Shown here piece after piece: positions 35,778-43,642 of a stretch of 64,000 nucleotides of DNA (within the stretch, counting starts at the first letter, position 1; each line of letters opens with the position of its first letter). The notes beneath the pieces are model-generated. The model worked only from the letters and a program-made list of their open reading frames with translations, was not told the DNA's origin and did not search any database. Position numbers and translations under genes: made by a program. The DNA comes from Bacteroides eggerthii (lineage in GTDB: Bacteria > Bacteroidota > Bacteroidia > Bacteroidales > Bacteroidaceae), in the NCBI RefSeq assembly GCF_025146565.1, contig NZ_CP102258.1, forward strand, positions 4,000,001 to 4,064,000. Reading direction: 5' to 3'.

Positions 35778-36752
35778 TTACACTTCCCGGTACATCAGTT
35801 CTTTTATAAGTTTTTCCAGCTCTTTTTTCTTCTCATCCGACACACTGACAGCAGCCAGACTACCCATAGCCTTGTCACTATATTCTACCATTTTATTCTC
35901 ACAAAGACCTTTAACCCCTATCTGATTATACAAATCGGTTACGGCTGCAATCTTCTCAACCGGATTAAAGTCAGCAATGGTGATCCAATGCTCCAATTGA
36001 CTCAGTTGCTCCTTATCCGCATGGTCTAAAGCCTTGATCAGCATATAAGTCTTCTTATTGCACAAGATGTCCCCACCTATATTCTTTCCAAAGACAGCGG
36101 CGTCACCATATACATCCAGCAAATCATCTTTCAATTGAAAGGCTACTCCCATGTTCACACCAAAGTCATACAAACGCTCCGCATCTTCTGCAGAAGCGCC
36201 CCCTAATAGTGCTCCTATTTTCAAGCTCGCAGCCAACAGAACAGATGTCTTCAGACGAATCATTTCCAAATATTCCTCCTCTTTCACATCATTTCGCCGT
36301 TCAAACTCCATATCCATCTGTTGACCTTCACAAATCTCAAGCGCCGTTAGGCTGAACAAGTCCATTACCTCTTTCAGATGCCCCACCGGACATTGCGCCA
36401 TAAACTGATAAGCCAGCACCAGCATCGCATCACCCGAAAGGATGGCGGCATTGTCATTCCAGACTTTATGTACAGTGTCTTTTCCACGACGTTTGTCTGC
36501 ACGATCCATCAGGTCATCATGCAGCAATGTATAATTATGATATACTTCGATACCCGTTGCCGGTGAAAAGACAGACTCAACATCCTCCTTGTAGAGGTTG
36601 TAAGCCATAAGCATCAATACGGGACGGATTCTTTTTCCACCCATTGACAAGACATAGGTGACAGGATCGTATAAACCTTTGGGAGTACGGACAAACTGCA
36701 GGTCTGCAATATGAGAATTTATTTTTTCGAGAAGCTCGGAAGCTGTAAACAT
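35778..36752 (-). CDS. polyprenyl diphosphate synthase (trans-prenyltransferase)
   Basis: Builds long all-trans isoprenoid diphosphates from IPP and an allylic primer, here likely for menaquinone side chains. 324 residues, all helical. First Asp-rich motif LLHDDLMDRADKRRG (about 82-96), second QLKDDLLDVYGD (about 205-216). Upstream is the GGKRIRPVLMLMAYNL motif. The residue just before the first motif controls chain length, and by eye I cannot decide the product (octaprenyl and nonaprenyl are usual). Functionally linked with ispH in the same window, which supplies its substrate. Operon with the unknown gene and tatD. Confidence 0.93.
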   Translation of the reverse strand: MFTASELLEKINSHIADLQFVRTPKGLYDPVTYVLSMGGKRIRPVLMLMAYNLYKEDVESVFSPATGIEVYHNYTLLHDDLMDRADKRRGKDTVHKVWNDNAAILSGDAMLVLAYQFMAQCPVGHLKEVMDLFSLTALEICEGQQMDMEFERRNDVKEEEYLEMIRLKTSVLLAASLKIGALLGGASAEDAERLYDFGVNMGVAFQLKDDLLDVYGDAAVFGKNIGGDILCNKKTYMLIKALDHADKEQLSQLEHWITIADFNPVEKIAAVTDLYNQIGVKGLCENKMVEYSDKAMGSLAAVSVSDEKKKELEKLIKELMYREV

Positions 36753-36779
36753 AAGTATTTCAATTTAAGAATAGCAGAG

Positions 36780-36809
36780 AATGAAAAGAGGCTGCTTTTA
36801 GGCAGCCTC
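36780..36809 (-). terminator. intrinsic terminator of tonB
   Basis: Stem GAGGCTGC/GCAGCCTC (36788-36795, 36802-36809), loop of 6, followed on the minus strand by TTTTCATTC. It separates tonB from the polyprenyl synthase operon. Confidence 0.72.
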
Positions 36810-36829
36810 CTCACGTTATAAATATTTTA

Positions 36830-37519
36830 TTACTGCAATCGGAACATTACAGGCACCGTATATTTTACACGCACTGCCTTACCACGTTGCATACCCGGTT
36901 TCCATTTCGGCATGGAACTGATCACGCGGATAGCTTCTTTATCCAAATACGGGTCCACACCTCTAAGAACTTTAGCATCTACGATACTACCGTCTCTGTT
37001 AACAACGAACTGTACAGTTACACGACCTTGGGTACCGTTTTCCTGAGCGATAGTAGGATATTTGATGTTCTTGCTCAGATACTGCATCAAGCCGGCCATA
37101 CCGCCATTCGGGAATTCCGGCATTTGTTCTACTACCTCAAAAATAGTCTGTTCTTCCGGTTCTTCTTCCTCAACGGCTACTGGAACATATTTAATTTCTA
37201 CAGCTTGATTTGTTTCCTCAGATGTAGCAATAGTAGTTTCTTCCACATCGGCATCATCTTCCACGATTGTCAAGGTTTCTGCAATCGGAGGAGCGGCAGG
37301 AGGAGGTGGTGGAGCCGCCTGCTCAGGTTGTTCCGTAATAGGAATTATTTCCTCTTCAAATACAAGGTCGGTAATGGCTTGGCTCGTATCAATCTTGATA
37401 TCACGTTTTGTCCACTCAAATGCGATGAACATAAACGCGAGCACAATCACGTAACCGACGAGCAGCCAAGTTGACTTTTTGTTCTCCAAGTCTGCCTTAG
37501 GTGTCTTTTTAATTTCCAT
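36830..37519 (-). CDS. tonB: TonB energy transducer
   Basis: Transmits energy from the ExbB/ExbD motor to outer-membrane receptors such as SusC proteins. 229 residues. Cytoplasmic start, one membrane helix (WLLVGYVIVLAFMFIAF, about 18-34), a Pro-rich and acidic periplasmic spacer (EQAAPPPPPAAPPIAE; VEEEEPEEQ), and the C-terminal TonB domain (PEFPNGGMAGLMQYLSKNIKYPTIAQENGTQGRVTVQFVVNRDGSIVDAKVLRGVDPYLDKEAIRVISSMPKWKPG), typical of Bacteroidetes TonB. It lies about 3 kb from the ExbB operon on the same strand. Its own terminator follows. A TATATTTG box at 37557-37564 (minus strand) may be its -7 element. Confidence 0.95.
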   Translation of the reverse strand: MEIKKTPKADLENKKSTWLLVGYVIVLAFMFIAFEWTKRDIKIDTSQAITDLVFEEEIIPITEQPEQAAPPPPPAAPPIAETLTIVEDDADVEETTIATSEETNQAVEIKYVPVAVEEEEPEEQTIFEVVEQMPEFPNGGMAGLMQYLSKNIKYPTIAQENGTQGRVTVQFVVNRDGSIVDAKVLRGVDPYLDKEAIRVISSMPKWKPGMQRGKAVRVKYTVPVMFRLQ

Positions 37520-37699
37520 AATTTATACTATAATTATTAGTGTTTCCCATCTGTGGCAAATATAGTACTTTTCCCACTATTGTTTTTGCTTAGCTGTGTT
37601 TTTTCACACAATAAGCAGTGCATTTTCATTTTTTTAATTCTTCAAAAGCCTTCCTCTGCTTTTGTGCCACAAATGTAACGAGATATTTTAAAAATACCG

Positions 37700-37707
37700 T
37701 ATCTTTG
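37700..37707 (+). promoter_or_regulatory. candidate -7 box of cmk-ispH
   Basis: TATCTTTG, a full match to TAnnTTTG, 81 bases upstream of the cmk ATG. No TTTG at the expected -33 distance. It predicts a 5' untranslated region of about 75 bases that is A+T-rich without an obvious stable structure. Confidence 0.4.
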
Positions 37708-37788
37708 GCAGGAATTTTAATTGAAATATTCATTTTTTTCTATCGAAAAGAATATTTCCATATAAATTATAGTATAAAATCATTTCAT

Positions 37789-38478
37789 ATGAAAAAGATT
37801 ACAATCGCAATCGACGGTTTTTCTTCATGCGGGAAAAGTACAATGGCCAAGGATCTGGCCCGCGAAATAGGTTATATCTACATTGACAGCGGAGCCATGT
37901 ACCGCGCCGTCACTTTATATAGTATGGAAAACGGTCTGTTCACCGGCAATGACATTGATACGGAGAAGCTGAAAGAGCAGATTAAAGACATTCATATTTC
38001 TTTTCAACTGAATCCGGATACAGGACGTCCCGACACATTTCTGAATGGTGTCAACGTGGAAAAAAAGATTCGTACAATGGAGGTATCTTCCCGCGTCAGT
38101 CCCATTGCCGCACTCGACTTTGTACGCGAAGCAATGGTAGCCCAACAGCAGGAAATGGGAAAATCCAAAGGCATTGTAATGGACGGCCGCGACATCGGCA
38201 CTACCGTCTTTCCGGATGCCGAACTGAAAATCTTCGTAACGGCCTCTCCCGAAATCCGCGCACAGCGCAGATATGACGAGTTGAAAGCCAAAGGGGAGGA
38301 AGCCGGTTTCGACGAGATTTTAGAGAATGTGAAACAACGGGATTATATAGACCAAAACAGAGAGGTAAGCCCTCTCCGCAAAGCCGACGACGCATTGCTG
38401 CTGGACAATAGCCACATGACGATCTCACAACAAAAGGAATGGCTGGCAGCACAGTTTGAAAAGGTTTGTAAAGCATAA
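37789..38478 (+). CDS. cmk: cytidylate kinase
   Basis: Phosphorylates CMP and dCMP with ATP. 229 residues from the ATG at 37789; the longer open frame is untranslated leader. P-loop [18 protein letters not shown], followed by [19 protein letters not shown] (nucleotide-monophosphate site), [53 protein letters not shown] with the RDIGT and R-x-x-R lid motifs, and [13 protein letters not shown]. First gene of an operon with ispH, 17 bases downstream. Confidence 0.97.
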   Translation: MKKITIAIDGFSSCGKSTMAKDLAREIGYIYIDSGAMYRAVTLYSMENGLFTGNDIDTEKLKEQIKDIHISFQLNPDTGRPDTFLNGVNVEKKIRTMEVSSRVSPIAALDFVREAMVAQQQEMGKSKGIVMDGRDIGTTVFPDAELKIFVTASPEIRAQRRYDELKAKGEEAGFDEILENVKQRDYIDQNREVSPLRKADDALLLDNSHMTISQQKEWLAAQFEKVCKA

Positions 38479-38495
38479 TCCAAAAAATCTGCGAT

Positions 38496-39359
38496 ATGGC
38501 AAAAGTGGAAATAGATGAAGGATCCGGTTTCTGCTTCGGAGTAGTGACCGCAATCAATAAAGCTGAAGAAGAACTGACCAAAGGCGGAACCTTATACTGT
38601 TTGGGCGACATTGTACACAACAGTCGTGAAGTGGAGCGGCTGAAAGCCATGGGCCTCATCACCATCAACCATGAGGAGTTCAACCGTTTGCATGACGTCA
38701 AAGTTTTGTTACGGGCACATGGCGAACCGCCTGAGACCTATACAATCGCCCGGCGCAACAACATAGAGATCATCGACGCCACCTGTCCGGTGGTGCTACG
38801 CCTGCAAAAGAAAATCAAGCAGGAGTACATTCAGGAGGATGATGAAGAGAAGCAGATCGTCATATATGGCAAAAACGGGCATGCCGAGGTGCTGGGCTTA
38901 GTGGGACAGACCACAGGGCAGGCAATCGTCATTGAAAAGCTGGAAGAAGCCGGAATGCTGGATTTCAGCAAGAGCATACGCCTCTATTCGCAAACCACCA
39001 AATCACTCGACGAATTTCAGAAGATAGTGGAATATATAAAAGAGCATATATCCCCGGATGTCACTTTCGAGTATTACGATACCATATGCCGGCAAGTAGC
39101 CAACCGCATCCCCAACATCAAGAAATTCGCCGCCTCGCACGACCTGGTATTTTTTGTCAGCGGCAAGAAAAGCTCCAACGGAAAAATCCTGTTCAGCGAA
39201 TGTAAAAAAGTAAATCCGAACTCGCACCTGATTGACAGTGCGGAAGAAATAGATAACGAACTGCTCCTCGGTGCAGAGTCCATTGGCATATGCGGAGCCA
39301 CCTCCACGCCCAAATGGTTAATGGAAGAAATATCCGAGGCAATAAAATCACGAATTTAA
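38496..39359 (+). CDS. ispH: 4-hydroxy-3-methylbut-2-enyl diphosphate reductase
   Basis: Last enzyme of the MEP isoprenoid pathway, making IPP and DMAPP with an iron-sulfur cluster. 287 residues. The three cluster cysteines are in GSGFCFGVV, IDATCPVVLRLQKKI and ICGATSTPKWLMEE. Substrate-contact motifs are DIVHNSREVERL, RAHGEPPETY and GKNGHAEVLGLVGQT. It is the stand-alone form without the RpsA fusion seen in some bacteria. Downstream of cmk and upstream of pfkA, which has its own -7 box. Its products feed the polyprenyl synthase encoded at 35.8-36.8 kb. Confidence 0.97.
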   Translation: MAKVEIDEGSGFCFGVVTAINKAEEELTKGGTLYCLGDIVHNSREVERLKAMGLITINHEEFNRLHDVKVLLRAHGEPPETYTIARRNNIEIIDATCPVVLRLQKKIKQEYIQEDDEEKQIVIYGKNGHAEVLGLVGQTTGQAIVIEKLEEAGMLDFSKSIRLYSQTTKSLDEFQKIVEYIKEHISPDVTFEYYDTICRQVANRIPNIKKFAASHDLVFFVSGKKSSNGKILFSECKKVNPNSHLIDSAEEIDNELLLGAESIGICGATSTPKWLMEEISEAIKSRI

Positions 39360-39370
39360 AAAGCTTTTGT

Positions 39371-39378
39371 TATCTTTG
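39371..39378 (+). promoter_or_regulatory. candidate -7 box of pfkA
   Basis: TATCTTTG, full match to TAnnTTTG, 47 bases before the pfkA ATG and 11 bases after the ispH stop. No clear -33 partner. An AAGGAG run lies 6-7 bases before the ATG, an unusually good Shine-Dalgarno sequence for this group. Confidence 0.4.
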
Positions 39379-39425
39379 CCAGCAAATTTTTAAGGTAATT
39401 ATTAACACTAAATAAGGAGATTGTT

Positions 39426-40406
39426 ATGGGAACAATTAAGTGTATCGGTATCTTAACATCGGGCGGTGACGCTCCGGGAATGAACGCAGCTATTCGCGCA
39501 GTGACACGCGCGGCTATTTACAACGGACTTCAAGTGAAAGGCATATATAGAGGTTACAAAGGTTTGGTAACCGGCGAGATTAAAGAATTCAAAAGCCAGA
39601 ATGTGAGCAACATCATCCAACTGGGCGGTACTATTCTGAAAACAGCCCGTTGCAAAGAGTTCACCACTCCCGAAGGCCGTCAGGTTGCGTATGACAACAT
39701 GAAAAAAGAAGGCATTGACGCTTTGGTGGTTATCGGCGGCGACGGTTCTCTGACAGGTGCGCGCATTTTCGCGCAAGAATTCGACGTTCCCTGTATCGGT
39801 CTGCCGGGAACTATCGACAACGACCTTTACGGAACAGACACGACAATCGGCTATGACACCGCCTTGAATACGATTTTGGATGCCGTAGACAAGATTCGCG
39901 ACACAGCGACTTCCCACGAGCGCCTTTTCTTCGTTGAGGTAATGGGACGCGATGCAGGTTTCCTTGCTCTGAACGGCGCTATCGCCTCCGGAGCCGAGGC
40001 GGCCATTATTCCGGAGTTCAGTACGGAAGTGGACCAACTGGAAGAATTCATCAAGAACGGTTTCCGCAAATCAAAGAACAGCAGTATCGTGCTTGTAGCC
40101 GAAAGCGAATTAACCGGCGGTGCGATGCACTATGCCGAACGCGTGAAAAACGAGTATCCCCAGTATGACGTGCGTGTAACGATCCTCGGCCATTTGCAAC
40201 GTGGCGGCAGCCCGACGGCGCACGACCGTATCCTTGCCAGCCGTTTAGGCGCCGCAGCAATCGACGCCATTATGGAAGGCCAGCGCAATGTCATGATCGG
40301 CATAGAGCATGATGAAGTGGTTTATGTACCTTTCACGAAAGCCATCAAGAATGACAAGCCTATCAAGAAAGATCTGGTAAACGTATTAAGAGAGCTTTCC
40401 ATCTGA
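39426..40406 (+). CDS. pfkA: ATP-dependent 6-phosphofructokinase
   Basis: Glycolysis: fructose-6-phosphate to fructose-1,6-bisphosphate. 326 residues. [19 protein letters not shown] (ATP site), [18 protein letters not shown], the catalytic motif [22 protein letters not shown] with Gly-Thr-Ile-Asp-Asn-Asp, [10 protein letters not shown], and [25 protein letters not shown]. The GGDG and TIDND forms indicate ATP-dependent PFK and not PPi-PFK. Monocistronic, ended by a strong terminator. Confidence 0.97.
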   Translation: MGTIKCIGILTSGGDAPGMNAAIRAVTRAAIYNGLQVKGIYRGYKGLVTGEIKEFKSQNVSNIIQLGGTILKTARCKEFTTPEGRQVAYDNMKKEGIDALVVIGGDGSLTGARIFAQEFDVPCIGLPGTIDNDLYGTDTTIGYDTALNTILDAVDKIRDTATSHERLFFVEVMGRDAGFLALNGAIASGAEAAIIPEFSTEVDQLEEFIKNGFRKSKNSSIVLVAESELTGGAMHYAERVKNEYPQYDVRVTILGHLQRGGSPTAHDRILASRLGAAAIDAIMEGQRNVMIGIEHDEVVYVPFTKAIKNDKPIKKDLVNVLRELSI

Positions 40407-40430
40407 CAAAAGTCAGCAAAGCATAAAGAC

Positions 40431-40464
40431 AAAAAAGAGCGGGTGCTAAGACCCGCTCTTTTTT
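40431..40464. terminator. bidirectional terminator between pfkA and the SDR gene
   Basis: Perfect 14-bp stem AAAAAAGAGCGGGT/ACCCGCTCTTTTTT (40431-40444, 40451-40464) with loop GCTAAG. The A/T ends form a U tract for both strands, serving pfkA and the convergent operon. Confidence 0.9.
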
Positions 40465-40466
40465 TG

Positions 40467-41315
40467 TCACAACCATTTCTCCACAATCTTTTCCGTCCTG
40501 TTCCACAGCTCCTGCATCTGCACATGACCGGTATATTTCCCTGAAAGCCGCTTGGGATGGCAGTTCACATTCAACGTACCCGTACGCTTTCCGGCATCCT
40601 CATCCAGCAGTAGGTGAATGGCCGTAGCCGCTCCCTGCTTCGGCGTACGGATGAAAGGACGGAAGAAAATGTCCGTCAGCGGGTCGAACCACATGTGCAT
40701 TGTTATGATATTGGTGGAAACCACTCCCGGATCAGCAGCATTCACCACAATGCCCTTTTCCCTGATGCGGGCAGCCAGATTAATCGTAAACAAGGTCAGA
40801 GCCAATTTCGTATTGCTATAAATAGGAATACGCCAGAAGCCCCCTCTCCTGCCGCGGAGGAAGAAGTCCGGAAAATCGAGATGTCCGATAGCATAAGTAC
40901 AAGACACCATATTCACGATACGGCTTCCTTCTCCCATCAGAGGAAGAAGTTTGCGCGTCAGCAAATAAGGGGCCACATAGTTGACGCTTACCGTACGCTC
41001 CAAGCCATCCTCTGTGATGCGGCGCTCCGTCTCCATTGTCCCCGCATTGTTCATCAGCAGACCGACGGCATCGCCGCGTTTCAAAAGAATTTCGGCAAAC
41101 GCCGCCACAGATGCAAGTGAGGACAAGTCGACGCCCAACACCTCAATATGCGGATTGCCGGTATCACGCACCAGCATATCCTTTACCTTTTCCGCCTTTT
41201 CAGGGCGGTAACAAGCCATAACAATCCTATATCCGGCCTTAGCCGCAGCACGCGTTATCTCCGTTCCCATGCCACCGTCGGCGCCGGTTATGACAGCAAG
41301 TTTCACGATTATCAA
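40467..41315 (-). CDS. short-chain dehydrogenase/reductase, candidate hydroxysteroid dehydrogenase
   Basis: 282 residues, Rossmann-fold NAD(P)-dependent oxidoreductase. Cofactor motif TGADGGMGTEI (a TGxxxGxG form), MNNAG, catalytic S-Y-K seen in MVSCTYAIGH and IPIYSNTKLAL (YxxxK), and DPGVVSTNI. It resembles retinol-dehydrogenase/WWOX-like SDRs. The first codons are ATG ATA ATC GTG AAA; a GTG start three codons in is possible. Last gene of an operon with the flavoenzyme and the 5-alpha-reductase homologue. From that context a 3-hydroxysteroid dehydrogenase role is proposed, but SDR sequence alone does not give the substrate. Confidence 0.85.
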   Translation of the reverse strand: MIIVKLAVITGADGGMGTEITRAAAKAGYRIVMACYRPEKAEKVKDMLVRDTGNPHIEVLGVDLSSLASVAAFAEILLKRGDAVGLLMNNAGTMETERRITEDGLERTVSVNYVAPYLLTRKLLPLMGEGSRIVNMVSCTYAIGHLDFPDFFLRGRRGGFWRIPIYSNTKLALTLFTINLAARIREKGIVVNAADPGVVSTNIITMHMWFDPLTDIFFRPFIRTPKQGAATAIHLLLDEDAGKRTGTLNVNCHPKRLSGKYTGHVQMQELWNRTEKIVEKWL

Positions 41316-41344
41316 TTATTAATTACCGGTTATAAAAATTCCAA

Positions 41345-42568
41345 TCACCCTTTGGCTTCAATTTTCTCTATTTCCTTTTTCAGACAAGCGGGAAGCTCCT
41401 CGCCCAGATGCCGGTGACAAGCCATTTCAATGGAGTACATCCGGGCTATGCAATAATTGCTGTGCTTACAATTGCAGCGGGCATCCTCCTCTTCGCGCAT
41501 CCGGTTTACGAAACCCGGTTCGTTGAGCAATGCACGTGCCATCTGTACGGCATCGAAGCCCTCGTTCAGCACCTCGTCTATTTTGGAACGCGAAACCAGT
41601 CCGCCTACATATATCAACGGCATTTTCAGCTCTGCACGAAACTTCAAGGCATCCTCCAGGAAATAAGCCTCTTTGAAAGGAACCGCCGGTATCATCCATT
41701 TGCCCACCATACGCACTCCATACTTCAGCCACCAGCACGTCATGTAGTGCGTCATGCTGCGAATCGGCATTTCCCCGCGCATCACATACATGGGCGCTTT
41801 ACTCACAAAACCGCCACTCAGCACCAGTCCATGCACACCCGACTGTTCGAGACGCCTCGCCACCTGCATCGTTTCATCCATCTCCATGCCTCCCCGGAAA
41901 CCGTCGCGCATGTTCATCTTCACAAGTACAGCCATATCGTTGCCGGCAGCCTTCATCACTTCCTCCAACACCATATCCATAAAACGCATACGGTTCTGCA
42001 AAGACCCGCCGAATTCATCCTTACGATGATTGGTGGCAGGCGACAGAAACTGGCTTATGAGATAACCATGTCCCGCATGGATTTCCACAGCGTCGAACCC
42101 CGCCTCACGCGCTAAATTCACCGAACGCCCGTAGGCACGCGCCAGTTCCGGCAGTTCATCGGCACGCAGCCCGCGCACAAAGGTGGGCGAATAGAGGTTA
42201 AAGCTGCCACTTGCACCGACGGGCGTACACCCGCAAATGCTCTTGTGGGACATGTTTCCGCAGTGTCCCAACTGAATTCCGGCAGCAGCGCCTTCTGCAT
42301 GCACCGCATCGGTCAGCCTACGAAGCCCCGGAATTATTTCGGGACGCATCCACAACTGACGGTCGAAAGAAAGGCCGCTCCGGGTAACGGCGGCATAGGC
42401 CACAGTGGTCATCCCGATACCTCCTGCCGCAACCGAACGGTGATAATTGAGCAACATATCCGAAGGAGCGTTGCCCGGACACATACTCTCGAAAGCAGCC
42501 GAACGGATGGTACGGTTGCGCAAAGTCAACGGTCCGAAAGTGACCGGTGTGAATAATTTTGATTCCAT
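41345..42568 (-). CDS. Old Yellow Enzyme family NADH:flavin oxidoreductase, candidate ene-reductase
   Basis: 407 residues, FMN-binding TIM barrel that reduces activated C=C bonds. Family marks: LTLRNRTIRSAAFESMCPG, IQLGHCGNMSH, YGRSVNLAREAGFDAVEIHAGHGYLISQFLSPATNHRKDEFGGSLQNRMRF (HxxH and R motifs), YVGGLVSR and EGFDAVQMARALLNEPGF. The C-terminus has a Cys/His cluster (CNCKHSNYCIARM then MACHRH), spacing C-x-C-x5-C-x9-C or so, possibly a metal or Fe-S site. It is the single-barrel type, without the C-terminal FAD/NAD domain of BaiCD/BaiH (about 640-660 residues). Second gene of the operon, 62 bases after the 5-alpha-reductase homologue. Confidence 0.9.
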   Translation of the reverse strand: MESKLFTPVTFGPLTLRNRTIRSAAFESMCPGNAPSDMLLNYHRSVAAGGIGMTTVAYAAVTRSGLSFDRQLWMRPEIIPGLRRLTDAVHAEGAAAGIQLGHCGNMSHKSICGCTPVGASGSFNLYSPTFVRGLRADELPELARAYGRSVNLAREAGFDAVEIHAGHGYLISQFLSPATNHRKDEFGGSLQNRMRFMDMVLEEVMKAAGNDMAVLVKMNMRDGFRGGMEMDETMQVARRLEQSGVHGLVLSGGFVSKAPMYVMRGEMPIRSMTHYMTCWWLKYGVRMVGKWMIPAVPFKEAYFLEDALKFRAELKMPLIYVGGLVSRSKIDEVLNEGFDAVQMARALLNEPGFVNRMREEEDARCNCKHSNYCIARMYSIEMACHRHLGEELPACLKKEIEKIEAKG

Positions 42569-42580
42569 GTGACGACTTTA

Positions 42581-42619
42581 TGAATTGTGAATTATGAATC
42601 GTGAATTGTGAATTATGAA
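42581..42619. repeat. two tandem copies of an 18-bp A+T-rich word
   Basis: TGAATTGTGAATTATGAA occurs at 42581-42598 and 42602-42619 in the gap between two genes of the operon. Related AATTATGAATT words occur in other gaps of this window (about 9083-9094; 53054-53066). Confidence 0.75.
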
Positions 42620-42630
42620 GTTTCGGTTAT

Positions 42631-43401
42631 TCAATAGATATAAGGTATGATGCGTTTGCGTTTTCCCACAGCCTCATCCCCGAATTCTGCCCGGTAATGG
42701 CGGTAAATGGCGTCGGAACGGGGAACGAGATTGGCAAAAGTCCACCAGACAAACACCCATGCAGCGGGTGAAGCGGTGAGTATGGCAAAGCCTGTCCACT
42801 CCACCAATTCACCGAAATAGTTGGCCGAAGTGACATAGCGGTAGAGACCTTTTGCCGGAAGATAATGCCTCGTGTCGCCCGGCTTGCGCAGATGGCGTAT
42901 CACGTGATCGGAATGAAGATTTATGAACATGCCTGCAAAGAACAGCAGCACTCCCAGCAAGGCGTGAGGTTTCAGCAAATAGGCCCAACCACCGGCATAC
43001 AGCCCTTCAGGAGCAAAATAGAACAAACCGCCTGCCTGCATCATTCCGTTCAGGACGTTGAACACAATGCCCATAGCCATAATGGCTACCGGCATCCGGC
43101 TCTTCCCTTTCAGCAGAAAAGGAAAGACAAACGACCTCTGAAAGTAATGCAACTGAAACAACAGGAAGAAAAGATACACCGGCACAGAAAAGCCAACCCC
43201 GCTCCTGCCCCACAGCCAAAACATGACAATGAAAACCGGCGCTTCCATCAGCACCCATGCCAACTTGTTGTTAATGGAATATCCCCATGATGCCGTACGG
43301 AACATTCCATATCCGGCTTTGATGAAATAAAGGGCGATGAATACAAAAAGTGCAGTGGCACACATCGCTCCCAAAAACAGATGAAACCCCTCCTCGCTCA
43401 T
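42631..43401 (-). CDS. homologue of mammalian steroid 5-alpha-reductase (SRD5A family)
   Basis: 256 residues, about seven membrane helices. The C-terminal half matches, from memory, human SRD5A1/2 closely: LHSDHVIRHLRKPGDT (165-177), LPAKGLYRYVTSANYFGELVEWTGFA (181-206) and the basic end KRKRIIPYIY. The family reduces the 4,5 double bond of 3-oxo-steroids with NADPH in the membrane. The active-site Glu of SRD5A2 (E57) aligns with E53 (LMEAPVF). The catalytic Tyr (Y91) aligns with F93 (SFVFPF), an unusual change. First gene of an operon with an Old Yellow Enzyme and an SDR, the same three classes as the bile-acid 5AR/5BR/3-beta-HSDH clusters reported in gut Bacteroidales. The family also contains non-steroid enzymes, so activity is inference. 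Confidence 0.88.
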   Translation of the reverse strand: MSEEGFHLFLGAMCATALFVFIALYFIKAGYGMFRTASWGYSINNKLAWVLMEAPVFIVMFWLWGRSGVGFSVPVYLFFLLFQLHYFQRSFVFPFLLKGKSRMPVAIMAMGIVFNVLNGMMQAGGLFYFAPEGLYAGGWAYLLKPHALLGVLLFFAGMFINLHSDHVIRHLRKPGDTRHYLPAKGLYRYVTSANYFGELVEWTGFAILTASPAAWVFVWWTFANLVPRSDAIYRHYRAEFGDEAVGKRKRIIPYIY

Positions 43402-43520
43402 ATCCTTTCATTTAGATGTGGCAAATATAAAGAAAACTTGCGACTTCCAAATCGTTTTCTTGCGAGAATTATAAAAAAGGAGCAGAAATGCTTACCGTCG
43501 GAAGTGCCAATATTTATTCT

Positions 43521-43608
43521 TTCCTCCACGAAGAAAGTTTTGTTCCCTCATGGAGAAAGTTTCTTTCCACCATGGTGGAAAGAAAGATACCCCATATAGG
43601 AAAGAATA
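43521..43608 (+). repeat. four tandem 22-bp dyad units (TTCC...GAAAG repeats)
   Basis: Units begin at 43521, 43543, 43565 and about 43587. Each has TTCC (or ACCC) at the left and GGAAAG or GAAAG about 12 bases on; GAAAG occurs at 43533, 43555, 43578 and 43600. Unit 3 is the heart of a perfect 26-base palindrome (43560-43585, half-arm TTTCTTTCCACCA). It fills most of the gap between the 5-alpha-reductase homologue and gltA. Confidence 0.85.
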
Positions 43609-43642
43609 AGGTGATCCGACGCTTGTGTTTCTCAGGTAAATC

